From: Holophaga sp.
GTDB lineage: Bacteria > Acidobacteriota > Holophagae > Holophagales > Holophagaceae
Reading direction: 5' to 3'
NCBI GenBank assembly: GCA_031292735.1
Contig: JARLGP010000238.1
Coordinates: 1-16,703, forward strand
DNA: 16,703 nucleotides
Shown: positions 1-7,459 of the stretch, piece by piece
Layout of the letters: every line of letters starts with the position of its first letter
How positions within the stretch are numbered: position 1 is the stretch's first letter
The notes under the pieces: generated by a model
What the model was told of the DNA's origin: nothing
Database searches by the model: none
The model's input: only the letters and a program-made list of their open reading frames with translations
Translations under genes and position numbers: made by a program

Positions 1-876
1 AAGCGCTTCGAGAAGAGCGCCATCATCCTGGAGATCGACCGGGTGGAGGCCATGCTCAAGCGCAGCGAGGCCCTGCGCGGCGACCGCTTCGACAAGGGCC
101 AGCGCATCAAGGTGGTGATCTCGGCCGTGGACAAGTCCGCCAAGGACCCCCAGGTGCAGGTGAGCCGCACCGATCCCCGGCTGCTGATCAAGCTGTTCGA
201 CCAGGAAGTGCCGGAAATCCATGACGGCACCGTGGTCATCCGCAGCTGCGTGCGCGAGGCCGGCGACCGGGCCAAGGTCGCGGTGCACTCCCTGGATCCG
301 GACGTGGATCCGGTGGGCGCCTGCGTGGGCCTCAAGGGCAGCCGGGTGCAGGCCATCATCCGGGAACTGAAGAACGAGAAGATCGATATCGTCCGCTACG
401 ACGAGGACAGCTCCCGGTTCATCGCCAACGCCCTGAACCCGGCCAAGGCCCTTCGGGTCACCGTCACCGACCTGGAGCACCGCCGGGTGGAAGTGGTGGT
501 GGATGATGAACAGCTCAGTATTGCCATCGGCAAGCGCGGCCAGAACGTGCGTCTGGCGGCCAAGCTCACCGGATGGAACATCGATGTGCGCAGCGAAGCC
601 GAGAAGCGGCGGGAGACCGAGGCCGCCATGGTCCAGGCCCTGCCCGAGATGGCCCCGCCCGCCGAGGACCAGCAGCCCGAGTCCCAGGTCCTGGAGGAAC
701 TGGGCGCCATCGAGGGGTTGACCGAGCCGATCATCAAAAACCTCGCCTCGGTCGGCTATACGAACGCAAAATCCTTGTACACTGTAACGGTTGAGCAATT
801 GCTCACGGTCGAAGGCATCGATCAGGATCTCGCATTCCGGCTCATCGACGCCGTGCACGCCCGGTTCGGAGAGTAG
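1..876 (+). CDS. nusA: Transcription termination/antitermination factor NusA (3' part)
   Basis: NusA binds RNA polymerase and nascent RNA in the cytoplasm and modulates pausing, termination and antitermination. The frame is open from base 1, so the N-terminal RNA polymerase-binding domain lies outside the window. What remains is the end of the S1 domain (about 1-170, with the typical 'QVQVSRTDP' strand), the first KH domain (GLKG loop at 328-339, in the family block VDPVGACVG), the second KH domain (GKRG loop at 529-540, followed by QNVRLAA), and a helix-hairpin-helix-like C-terminal region (about 690-870, 'LEELGAIEGL' and 'LLTVEGID'). The stop is TAG at 874-876. infB starts 60 bases downstream, the usual nusA-infB order. 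The last 140 bases are visibly poorer in G+C codons than the rest of the gene. Confidence 0.97.
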   Translation, partial: KRFEKSAIILEIDRVEAMLKRSEALRGDRFDKGQRIKVVISAVDKSAKDPQVQVSRTDPRLLIKLFDQEVPEIHDGTVVIRSCVREAGDRAKVAVHSLDPDVDPVGACVGLKGSRVQAIIRELKNEKIDIVRYDEDSSRFIANALNPAKALRVTVTDLEHRRVEVVVDDEQLSIAIGKRGQNVRLAAKLTGWNIDVRSEAEKRRETEAAMVQALPEMAPPAEDQQPESQVLEELGAIEGLTEPIIKNLASVGYTNAKSLYTVTVEQLLTVEGIDQDLAFRLIDAVHARFGE

Positions 877-936
877 GCCCAGATCGAACCTTCGCCGCCT
901 TTTGGCCCCTTTCATCAGATCGAGGTACGCCCCTTC

Positions 937-3933
937 ATGTTGCGCATCAACCAGTTAGCCAAAGAGCTTGGCGTGAGCAATCACGAAGTGCTCGATGCCC
1001 TTGAAAAGCATCTGGGCGTCCAGGGCAAGAGCCACAGTTCCAATCTCAGCGACGATCAGATCAACGGCCTGCGCCGGGTCATGCAGAACAAACCCAAAGG
1101 CGAGGAGACGGTCGCTGCCTCCCCGCGCCCCCCCATAACCGCACCCAAGGCTGTCCCCCCACCCATCCGAATCGTGAAACCAACCCTTGCCCCGCCCCCG
1201 CCGCCCGTGTCCGCCCCGCCAGCGGTCCTTATCAAGAAACCTGAAGCCCCGGCGGCGGTTTCAACTCCTGTTGAAGCGGAATCTGTCCCAGCTTCGGCCG
1301 AACCGAGCGAGGCAACCGTCATGGACCACCCTTCAACCACCGGAGAGGGCCTTCAAGCCCTCCTTGGCCGCCCCGCCACTCAAGGCGAGGGCTTTTCCCA
1401 CCTGCGCATCTCCCATGCGCCGGCGCCGTCCAGCAAGCCCCAGGAACCGGCCCGCTACATCCAGCTGCCCCAGCAGGCTCCCGCCAAGCCCCGGCCGGAA
1501 GCCGGAGCCAGGCCGGTGATCCAGCGGCCCGGGCAGCAGGCCCAGGTTTCCCGTTCGGGCCAGCCGCAGCCGGAGAAGACCCTGCTGCCCATGGCGGCCA
1601 ACACCGGCAAGGGCGCGGTCAAGCACGACCCCACCCCGGCGCCGCCCAGCCGCCGCCCGTTCATTCCCCCATCCATCACCGAGCTGCGTTCCGATACCGG
1701 GTTCACCCGGATCAAGATGTCGGACACCCCGGCCCCGGCGCCCCGCACCACCGAACCGGCCCGCTACATCCAGCTGCCCCAGGCGCGGCCGCCGGTTTCC
1801 CGGTCCAACGGCCCCAACCGCCCCGGCGGCCCCGGCAGCGGCACCAGCCGCCCCGGCGGTCCCAGCCGGCCCGGCGGGCCCGGTAGCGGCACCAGCCGGC
1901 CCAGTGGTCCCAGCCGTCCCGGCGGACCCGGCGCCCGGCCCAGCGGCGGCCCCGGCCTCAACCGGCGCGGCCCGTCCCTGCCCACCAACACCGCCCCGGA
2001 TCCCAACGCCCAGAAGGGCCCCGGCCGCACCGGCCACTTCACCGGCAAGAAGAAGGACGACAAGCGCTCCCGCGCCGAACGCATGGCCGAGGAGCTGGAG
2101 CTGAAGCTCCGCCAGCCGCGTTCCCGCGCCCAGCAGATCGCCACCGAGTACATCAACGACGAGATCGGCATCGTGATGCTCTCCGAAGGCGTCTCGGTGA
2201 AGGAACTGGCCGAGAAGTGCAACCGCCCGGCCAAGGACGTGGTGGCCAAGCTGCTGCACCGGGGCGTGTTCGCCACCATCAACCAGCCCCTGGACACCGA
2301 GCTGGCCAAGGAGATCGCCCGTGAATTCGGCTACCTGGCCGACATCGTGACCTTCGAGGAAGACGTGCAGATCACCGCCGAGGAGCACAGCGAGGCGGTA
2401 GGCGAGAAGCTCTGGCGGCCCCCGGTGGTCACCATCATGGGCCACGTGGACCACGGCAAGACCTCCCTGCTGGACGCCATCCGCACCAGCAAGGTGGCGG
2501 CCGGCGAGGCCGGCGGCATCACCCAGGCCATCGGCGCCTACCACGTGGACGTGAAGAGCGGCGACGGTCCGGAGCGCCAGATCGTGTTCATCGATACCCC
2601 CGGCCACGAGGCCTTCACCAAGATGCGGGCCCGGGGCGCCAAGGTGACGGACATCGTCGTCCTGGTGGTCGCCGCCGACGACGGGGTCATGCCCCAGACC
2701 ATCGAGGCGATCAACCACACCAAGGCCGCCGACGTGCCCATGGTGGTGGCCATCAACAAGATCGACAAGCCCGGCGCCAACCCGGACAAGGTCGAGCAGA
2801 TGCTCCTGCAGTACGGGGTGCAGACCGAAGCCTACGGGGGCGAAGTGCCCTGCGTGCGGGTCAGCGCCAAGACCAAGGAGGGCCTCGACACCCTGCTGGA
2901 AACCGTGCTCCTGGTGGCCGATCTCAAGGACCTGAAGGCGGTCTACGACTGCCCCGCGGCCGGCAGCATCATCGAGGCGCGGCTGGATCGCGGCCGGGGC
3001 CCCGTGGCCGCGGTGCTGGTGCAGCAGGGCACCCTGCGCGCCGGGGAGATCTTCGTGGCCGGCGCCACCATGGGCCGGGTCCGGGCCATGTTCAACGACC
3101 GGGGCGAGAAGATCAGCGAAGCCACCCCTTCCATGGCCGTGCAGATCCTCGGGTTCGAGGAAGTGCCGGTCTCCGGCGACAACCTGCAGGTGGTGGAGGA
3201 CGAGTCCAAGGCCCGCACCATCGTGGGCTTCCGTCAGGAGAAGGCCAAGGCCGCCGCGCAGATCAAGCAGCGGGTCACCCTGGAGAACCTGTTCTCCACC
3301 CTGAAGGAAGGCCAGATCAAGGAACTGCCGCTGATCATCAAGGGCGACACCCAGGGTTCCGTGGAATCCCTGGTGGGCAGCCTGGAACGGCTTTCCACGG
3401 AAAAGGTGCGGGTGCGGATCATCCACGCCGCGGCCGGCACCGTCACCGAGAACGATGTGCTGCTGGCGGAGGCCTCCAAGGCCACCATCATCGCCTTCAA
3501 CGCCAAGGCCGAACGCAAGACCGAGGATCTGGCCCAGGAGGAGGGGGTGGACATCCGCTTCCACGACATCATCTACAAGGTCACCGAGGAGATCGAGGCG
3601 GCCATGGTCGGCCTGCTGGATGCCATCGAACGGGAAACCCTGCAGGGTCAGGCGGAAGTCCGCCAGATCTTCAAGGTCAACAAGTCCGTCATCGCCGGCT
3701 CCTTCGTCACCGAGGGCAAGGTGCAGAAGGGCTACAAGGTGCGGGTCAAGCGAGGCACCGAGGTGCTCTGGGAGGGCGACATCAAGACCCTCAAGCGGTT
3801 CAAGGACGATGTGCATGAAGTGAAGAACGGCCTGGACTGCGGCATCGACCTGGACGGCTTCACCGGCCTTCGGGAAGGGGATCTCCTGGAGTTCTACACC
3901 CGGGAAAAGGTCGCGGCCACCAGCCTGAGTTGA
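937..3933 (+). CDS. infB: Translation initiation factor IF-2
   Basis: IF-2 is the GTPase that places initiator fMet-tRNA on the 30S subunit and promotes subunit joining. The protein is 998 residues. An IF2-N domain is at about 1-52 (start [12 protein letters not shown]). A long, disordered Pro/Ala/Gly-rich linker follows at about 55-370, then a basic stretch. The GTPase domain has GHVDHGKT (502-509), DTPGH (553-557), NKID (607-610) and SAK (643-645), and the beta-barrel and C-terminal fMet-tRNA-binding domains follow. The ATG at 937 is supported by the IF2-N homology starting at residue 1 and a GAGGT ribosome-binding site at 922-926. The linker carries internal repeats, listed separately. Long open frames on the opposite strand are composition shadows. 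The rbfA and truB genes that often follow infB are absent; a terminator follows instead. Confidence 0.99.
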   Translation: MLRINQLAKELGVSNHEVLDALEKHLGVQGKSHSSNLSDDQINGLRRVMQNKPKGEETVAASPRPPITAPKAVPPPIRIVKPTLAPPPPPVSAPPAVLIKKPEAPAAVSTPVEAESVPASAEPSEATVMDHPSTTGEGLQALLGRPATQGEGFSHLRISHAPAPSSKPQEPARYIQLPQQAPAKPRPEAGARPVIQRPGQQAQVSRSGQPQPEKTLLPMAANTGKGAVKHDPTPAPPSRRPFIPPSITELRSDTGFTRIKMSDTPAPAPRTTEPARYIQLPQARPPVSRSNGPNRPGGPGSGTSRPGGPSRPGGPGSGTSRPSGPSRPGGPGARPSGGPGLNRRGPSLPTNTAPDPNAQKGPGRTGHFTGKKKDDKRSRAERMAEELELKLRQPRSRAQQIATEYINDEIGIVMLSEGVSVKELAEKCNRPAKDVVAKLLHRGVFATINQPLDTELAKEIAREFGYLADIVTFEEDVQITAEEHSEAVGEKLWRPPVVTIMGHVDHGKTSLLDAIRTSKVAAGEAGGITQAIGAYHVDVKSGDGPERQIVFIDTPGHEAFTKMRARGAKVTDIVVLVVAADDGVMPQTIEAINHTKAADVPMVVAINKIDKPGANPDKVEQMLLQYGVQTEAYGGEVPCVRVSAKTKEGLDTLLETVLLVADLKDLKAVYDCPAAGSIIEARLDRGRGPVAAVLVQQGTLRAGEIFVAGATMGRVRAMFNDRGEKISEATPSMAVQILGFEEVPVSGDNLQVVEDESKARTIVGFRQEKAKAAAQIKQRVTLENLFSTLKEGQIKELPLIIKGDTQGSVESLVGSLERLSTEKVRVRIIHAAAGTVTENDVLLAEASKATIIAFNAKAERKTEDLAQEEGVDIRFHDIIYKVTEEIEAAMVGLLDAIERETLQGQAEVRQIFKVNKSVIAGSFVTEGKVQKGYKVRVKRGTEVLWEGDIKTLKRFKDDVHEVKNGLDCGIDLDGFTGLREGDLLEFYTREKVAATSLS
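1444..1782 (+). repeat. Exact 30-bp direct repeat within infB linker
   Basis: Bases 1444-1473 and 1753-1782 are identical over 30 bp and encode the same peptide, [10 protein letters not shown], at IF-2 residues 170-179 and 273-282. The residues before each copy are also similar (GFSHLRIS.. against GFTRIKMS.., then a Pro/Ala stretch), so about 30 residues appear to have been duplicated as a module. The flanking DNA has diverged while this core is identical, which suggests either selection on the peptide or recent gene conversion. Confidence 0.85.
1816..1932 (+). repeat. 48-bp tandem repeat (16-residue period) in infB linker
   Basis: Two full units (1816-1863 and 1864-1911) and a partial third encode a 16-residue period of the form [N/S][12 protein letters not shown][G/S]GP. 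It forms a Gly/Pro/Ser/Arg-rich flexible segment just before the conserved part of IF-2. The units differ mainly at third codon positions. Copy number may vary between strains. Confidence 0.85.
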
Positions 3934-3956
3934 TATTGCTTACTCATTTCTTCCAG

Positions 3957-3983
3957 GGCCCGGCGTGAAGCGTCGGGCCTTTT
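3957..3983 (+). terminator. Rho-independent terminator after infB
   Basis: A nine-pair G+C-rich stem (3957-3965 with 3971-3979, one G-U pair) encloses a five-base loop, and four T residues follow at 3980-3983. It begins 23 bases after the infB stop and ends 27 bases before the pseudopilin start, so it probably ends the nusA-infB transcript. Confidence 0.8.
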
Positions 3984-4010
3984 GCCGTATCCTCCTGGTA
4001 AGGTGCTGTT

Positions 4011-4421
4011 ATGCCCATTGTCCCAGCCAGTCGTTCCCGCCAGCGCGGCTTCACCCTCATTGAACTGCTCACCGTCATGACCATCCTGGCCATGCTCGCC
4101 ACCGTCGGCATCGTCGGCTACCGCCGGCACACCAAGGCGGCCCGGGAGTCGGTGCTCAAGGAGGACCTGTTCCAGCTCAACCACTGCCTGGAGCAGTACC
4201 AGGCCGACCGCGGCAAGTATCCCACCTCCATCGGCCAGCTTCGGGAACAGAAGTACCTGCGCGACATCCCGGTGGACCCCATGACCCAGTCCAAGGATAC
4301 CTGGGTGACCGAATACGAGGCCCCGGACCCGGACAACCCGGACGCCGAAGTGGGCATCTTCCGGGTGCGCAGCGGATCCACCGACCTGGGGGAGAACCAG
4401 GTCCCCTACAACGAATGGTGA
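4011..4421 (+). CDS. Type II secretion GspG-like pseudopilin with prepilin leader
   Basis: This 136-residue protein has a class III prepilin signal: a short basic leader ending in Arg-Gln-Arg-Gly (Gly13), then FTLIELL with Glu at mature position 5, and a hydrophobic helix to about residue 36. The soluble part resembles GspG: 'RGKYPTSIGQL', 'YLRDIPVDP' and a Gly/Asp-containing C-terminal segment ending in NEW. Prepilin peptidase would cleave after Gly13, and a candidate enzyme is encoded at 10949-11863. Major pseudopilins build the periplasmic piston of type II secretion systems; GspG-like proteins also occur outside complete gsp operons. No other gsp gene lies alongside, so this is an orphan copy here. 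An AAGG ribosome-binding site lies about eight bases before the ATG. The reading frame ends in TGA just inside the next gene's earliest possible start. Confidence 0.88.
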   Translation: MPIVPASRSRQRGFTLIELLTVMTILAMLATVGIVGYRRHTKAARESVLKEDLFQLNHCLEQYQADRGKYPTSIGQLREQKYLRDIPVDPMTQSKDTWVTEYEAPDPDNPDAEVGIFRVRSGSTDLGENQVPYNEW

Positions 4422-4429
4422 ACTCCGGA

Positions 4430-4969
4430 ATGACCATGAAATCCAAGACCCTCGCCCGCACCGATGCCGCCGCCGCGCTGCTGCTTTTGCTGTGGGCGGG
4501 CATGGTGCTGGGCTTCGGGCTGCTCATGGCCCCCCTGCTGTTCCGCATCCTGCCCAGCCGCGACCTGGCCGGCCTGGTCGCCGGCAAGGTGGTGGCCCGG
4601 CTGGATCTGGCCGCCTGGATCGCGTTCGGCGGCGCCATCATCCTGGTCCAGGGCGGCCGCTGGATCCTGGAACTGCGCGAGGCGGACGTCCTGGGTCCCC
4701 TGCGGTTGTGGGGCGCGGCGGCGGTGCTCGCCCTGCTGATGTGCTTCACCAGCGGCTTCATCATCTCGCCCAAGCTGCACACCATCCGCGCCCGCATGAA
4801 CGGCCCGGTGGAGAGCTTCGCCCCCGACCAGCCCGACCGGGTGGCCTACGGCAAGGCCCATGGCATCTCGCGCCAGCTCATGGGGCTGCGCCTGCTGCTG
4901 GCCCTGGCCCTGGCCGCCGGCCTCCTGGCCCTGCCCCGATCCGGCCCCACCCCGGAAATCCGGCCCTGA
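4430..4969 (+). CDS. DUF4149-like (TMEM205-type) small membrane protein
   Basis: This protein of about 179 residues has roughly four hydrophobic segments (near residues 14-36, 58-76, 88-108 and 153-173). The pattern resembles the DUF4149 family: an early 'GMVLGFGLLMAPLLF' helix, a 'FIISPKLHTIRARM' motif after the third helix, and a conserved 'GKAHGISRQLM' before the last helix. The function of that family is unknown. ATG codons exist at 4415, 4430 and 4436. I prefer 4430 because GGTGA at 4417-4421 is a suitably spaced ribosome-binding site; 4415 would overlap the pseudopilin gene by seven bases. The close spacing to the pseudopilin suggests co-transcription, but a shared role is not implied. 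Confidence 0.75.
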   Translation: MTMKSKTLARTDAAAALLLLLWAGMVLGFGLLMAPLLFRILPSRDLAGLVAGKVVARLDLAAWIAFGGAIILVQGGRWILELREADVLGPLRLWGAAAVLALLMCFTSGFIISPKLHTIRARMNGPVESFAPDQPDRVAYGKAHGISRQLMGLRLLLALALAAGLLALPRSGPTPEIRP

Positions 4970-5022
4970 AGTTCATTATCTTCAACTAACCTATTCTCCA
5001 GGACCATCCAGGGAAAGGCAGC

Positions 5023-6255
5023 ATGACGAACTTGGGTCTGAAAGCGGAACTGCGCGATGGCAACACCATCCGGGCCTATCTGGATGACCTCGTGCTCAAG
5101 AAAACCCAAGTCCAGCTTTGGATCGCCCAGGCGGATGCCCTGCCGTTCGAAACCACCGTGGCCCGGGTGTCCCGGGACACCTTCGTCACCGCCCAGACCC
5201 CCCCGCTGCCCCAGGATCAGCAGCTCAACTTCTCGTTCATGGTGGATTCCCGCCGGTTCACCGCCCACACCCAGGTGGTGTCCACCGGCGTGTTCAAGAT
5301 CCCCACCGCGGTGGCCGTCGGCGAGCGGCGGGAGCGGTTCCGGGCCTTCTTCACCCGGGCCGAGGAGATCGAGGTGTTCGCCTGCGAAAGGGTGTCCGCC
5401 CCCTTCATCAGCGGGCGGGTCATGCTGGGCCGGCTGCTGGACCTGAGCCTGCAGGGCCTCCGGGTGTCCGTGGACGAACTGGGCGCCGAGACCGGCGAGG
5501 CGGCCGCGCTGAAGCGGGGCGACACCTTCGCCACCGTGTGCATCAGCGGCCTGCCCTACACCCCCACCATCCAGTGCGGCGGCATCGTCGCCCACGTGCG
5601 CAGCAGCCCCGGGGAGCTCTCCGCCGGATTCCTGCTCACCGGCCTGCTGGAAACCGACCGGAAGAACATCGAGCGGATCCTGGCCAGGCGCTTCCCCACC
5701 ACCTTCGGCCAGGCCTTCCCGCAGAAGCACCGCAAGACCGACATCGCCGACCAGGCGGGAGCCCCGGTACAGGTCAAGGAGATGGCCAAGGCCCCGGAAG
5801 TGGTGGCCCTGGCCCCGCTCCCGGCGACCCCGGCGGCGGCGCGCCCGGCCCGGCCGGAGGTGACCGCGGTCATGCGCATCCGCAAGGCCGGACGCAAGAT
5901 CCTGGTGATCTCCGCCAGCAGCGACGGCCGCAAGGCGCTGGCCGAAAGCATGCGGGAGGACGACTTCAAGCAGGTGTTCGAGGCCAAGTCGTTCCTGGAT
6001 GCCCAGAACCTGGCCCGGGCCATGCGGTTCGATCTGGTCCTGCTGGACGTGAAGGTGGGCGGGCACCAGGGCCAGATGATCCTGGAGGCGCTGCACCGGC
6101 ACGATCTGCTGCTGGACACTCCGGTGATCCTGGTGGCGGACAAGCGCGACGCCCATATCGAGGCGGTGGCCGAAGCCATCGAGGCCGTCCACATCCATGA
6201 GAAGCGCGCCAGCTACGAGGATCTGGTGCCGGCCTTGTACGGGCTGCTGACCTAG
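5023..6255 (+). CDS. PilZ-domain protein with degenerate receiver (pseudo-REC) C-terminus
   Basis: This 410-residue soluble protein has three parts. The N-terminal beta-rich region (about 1-95) resembles the YcgR-N type domain found before PilZ. The PilZ domain has both cyclic-di-GMP-binding motifs: an Arg cluster RRERFR (102-107) and DLSLQG (140-145, the [D/N]xSxxG motif). An Ala/Pro-rich linker at about 255-285 leads to a CheY-like domain at 292-410. In that domain the phospho-acceptor position is kept (Asp342 in LVLLDVK) and so is the Lys near the C-terminus (Lys394). The acidic pair after the first strand is replaced by Ser/Ala residues (VISASS) and the Thr/Ser switch residue is missing, so phosphorylation is doubtful. 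The ribosome-binding site is AAAGG at 5014-5018. The architecture matches that of the protein at 7460-8812. The stop codon directly abuts the hflX stop. Confidence 0.85.
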   Translation: MTNLGLKAELRDGNTIRAYLDDLVLKKTQVQLWIAQADALPFETTVARVSRDTFVTAQTPPLPQDQQLNFSFMVDSRRFTAHTQVVSTGVFKIPTAVAVGERRERFRAFFTRAEEIEVFACERVSAPFISGRVMLGRLLDLSLQGLRVSVDELGAETGEAAALKRGDTFATVCISGLPYTPTIQCGGIVAHVRSSPGELSAGFLLTGLLETDRKNIERILARRFPTTFGQAFPQKHRKTDIADQAGAPVQVKEMAKAPEVVALAPLPATPAAARPARPEVTAVMRIRKAGRKILVISASSDGRKALAESMREDDFKQVFEAKSFLDAQNLARAMRFDLVLLDVKVGGHQGQMILEALHRHDLLLDTPVILVADKRDAHIEAVAEAIEAVHIHEKRASYEDLVPALYGLLT

Positions 6256-7410
6256 TCAGAGCTCCCAGTCCTCCAGCACCCTGGGCTCCGGTTCGCCGGG
6301 AATGAGCCCCAGCAGCCAGTGGCGGATCTGGTCGGCGCCGTCCCGGGTCAGGGCGCAGGTCTGCACCGCGTCCGGGTGCAGCCGCTTGAGGTCCAGCCGG
6401 CGAGGCCGGGTGAGCTTGTCCACCTGGTTCAGCACCAGCAGCCGGGAGTGCTCGCCGCAGCCCAGATCCTTGAGCGTGGTGCCCACCACCTTGAGCTGGT
6501 CTTCCAGTTCCAGGCTGCTGGCGTCGGCCACCACCAGCAGGGCGTCGGCGGTGCGGACCTCGCCCAGGGTGGAGCGGAACGCGGCCACCAGCTGGTGCGG
6601 GAGCTTGCGGATGAAGCCCACCGTGTCGGAAATCAGGGCATGCCGGGGCCCGCCGGTCTCGGGGTCCACCCCCAGCCAGGCCTTGCGGGTGGTGGTGTCC
6701 AGGGTGGCGAACAGCATGTTCTGCGGCTCGCCTTCGCCGGTCAGGGCGCGCAGGATGCTGGTCTTGCCGGCGTTGGTGTAGCCCACCAGGCAGACCCGGG
6801 GCACCTTGGGCGAACGGCCCTGGCGCTGGGTGTCCCGCACCCGCTGCAGGTGCTCCAGCTCCTTCTTCAGCTGGCTGATGCGCAACCGGGTCATGCGCCG
6901 GTCCACCTCGATCTGGGTCTCGCCCGCCCCGCCCCGGACGCCCACCCCGCCCACCTGCCGTTCCAGATGGGTCCAGGCGCCCTTGAGCCTGGGCAGTTCA
7001 TATTCGTAGCGGGCCAGCTCCACCTGGGCCTTGGCCTCCCGGGTCTGGGCCCGCTGCTCGAAGATGGCCAGGATGAGCCCGGTGCGGTCCAGGCAATCCA
7101 TTCCAGTGGCCTTTTCGATGTTGCGGATCTGGCCTCCGGACAGCTCGTTGTCACAGATCAGCAGGCGCGCACCCTGGCGCCGCGACTCGTCCGCCACCAT
7201 TTCCAGCTGGCCCTTGCCGTAGAACAGCCGCGCTTCCACCGTGGCCCGCCGAAGCCGCTGGCGGCCCACCGGCAACAGATCGCAGGCCTTTGCTAATTCT
7301 TCCAGTTCGGCAAGATGCTCTTCGATATCATCTTCATTATCATCAGGGCCCTGATGGGCAAGCAGGAAACAGCGAAGGCGGGATTCATCCATAGGAAACG
7401 AGATTACCAT
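6256..7410 (-). CDS. hflX: Ribosome-associated GTPase HflX
   Basis: HflX is a GTPase that binds stalled or hibernating 70S ribosomes and splits them. The N-terminal HflX domain contains the 'ELSGGQIRNIE' and 'CLDRTGLIL' blocks. The Gly-rich 'GGAGETQIEVDRR' linker and a coiled helix follow. The G domain has GYTNAGKT (210-217), DTVGF (262-266) and NQVD (328-331), where most G proteins have NKxD. The length of 384 residues is normal. The frame is open to 7488, but that start would overlap the divergent gene at 7460. ATG 7410 and ATG 7392 are both possible and neither has a good ribosome-binding site at ideal distance; 7410 is my choice, with moderate certainty. The stop (TGA, 6258-6256) touches the stop of the convergent PilZ gene. 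Confidence 0.95.
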   Translation of the reverse strand: MVISFPMDESRLRCFLLAHQGPDDNEDDIEEHLAELEELAKACDLLPVGRQRLRRATVEARLFYGKGQLEMVADESRRQGARLLICDNELSGGQIRNIEKATGMDCLDRTGLILAIFEQRAQTREAKAQVELARYEYELPRLKGAWTHLERQVGGVGVRGGAGETQIEVDRRMTRLRISQLKKELEHLQRVRDTQRQGRSPKVPRVCLVGYTNAGKTSILRALTGEGEPQNMLFATLDTTTRKAWLGVDPETGGPRHALISDTVGFIRKLPHQLVAAFRSTLGEVRTADALLVVADASSLELEDQLKVVGTTLKDLGCGEHSRLLVLNQVDKLTRPRRLDLKRLHPDAVQTCALTRDGADQIRHWLLGLIPGEPEPRVLEDWEL

Positions 7411-7459
7411 CACCTTGGAAAGGTCTGCGCGGGGTGACGCCAGCATGGAGTGAGGAAAT

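Noticed and set aside
1333..3816. Long open frame antisense to infB (over 800 codons)
   Set aside because: It lies wholly opposite a certain infB, is His/Leu/Gly-rich without recognisable motifs, and arises from strong GC3 bias in the true gene.
4846..6198. Minus-strand frame antisense to the first PilZ gene
   Set aside because: Opposite a gene with intact PilZ motifs and a good ribosome-binding site; composition is that of an antisense shadow.
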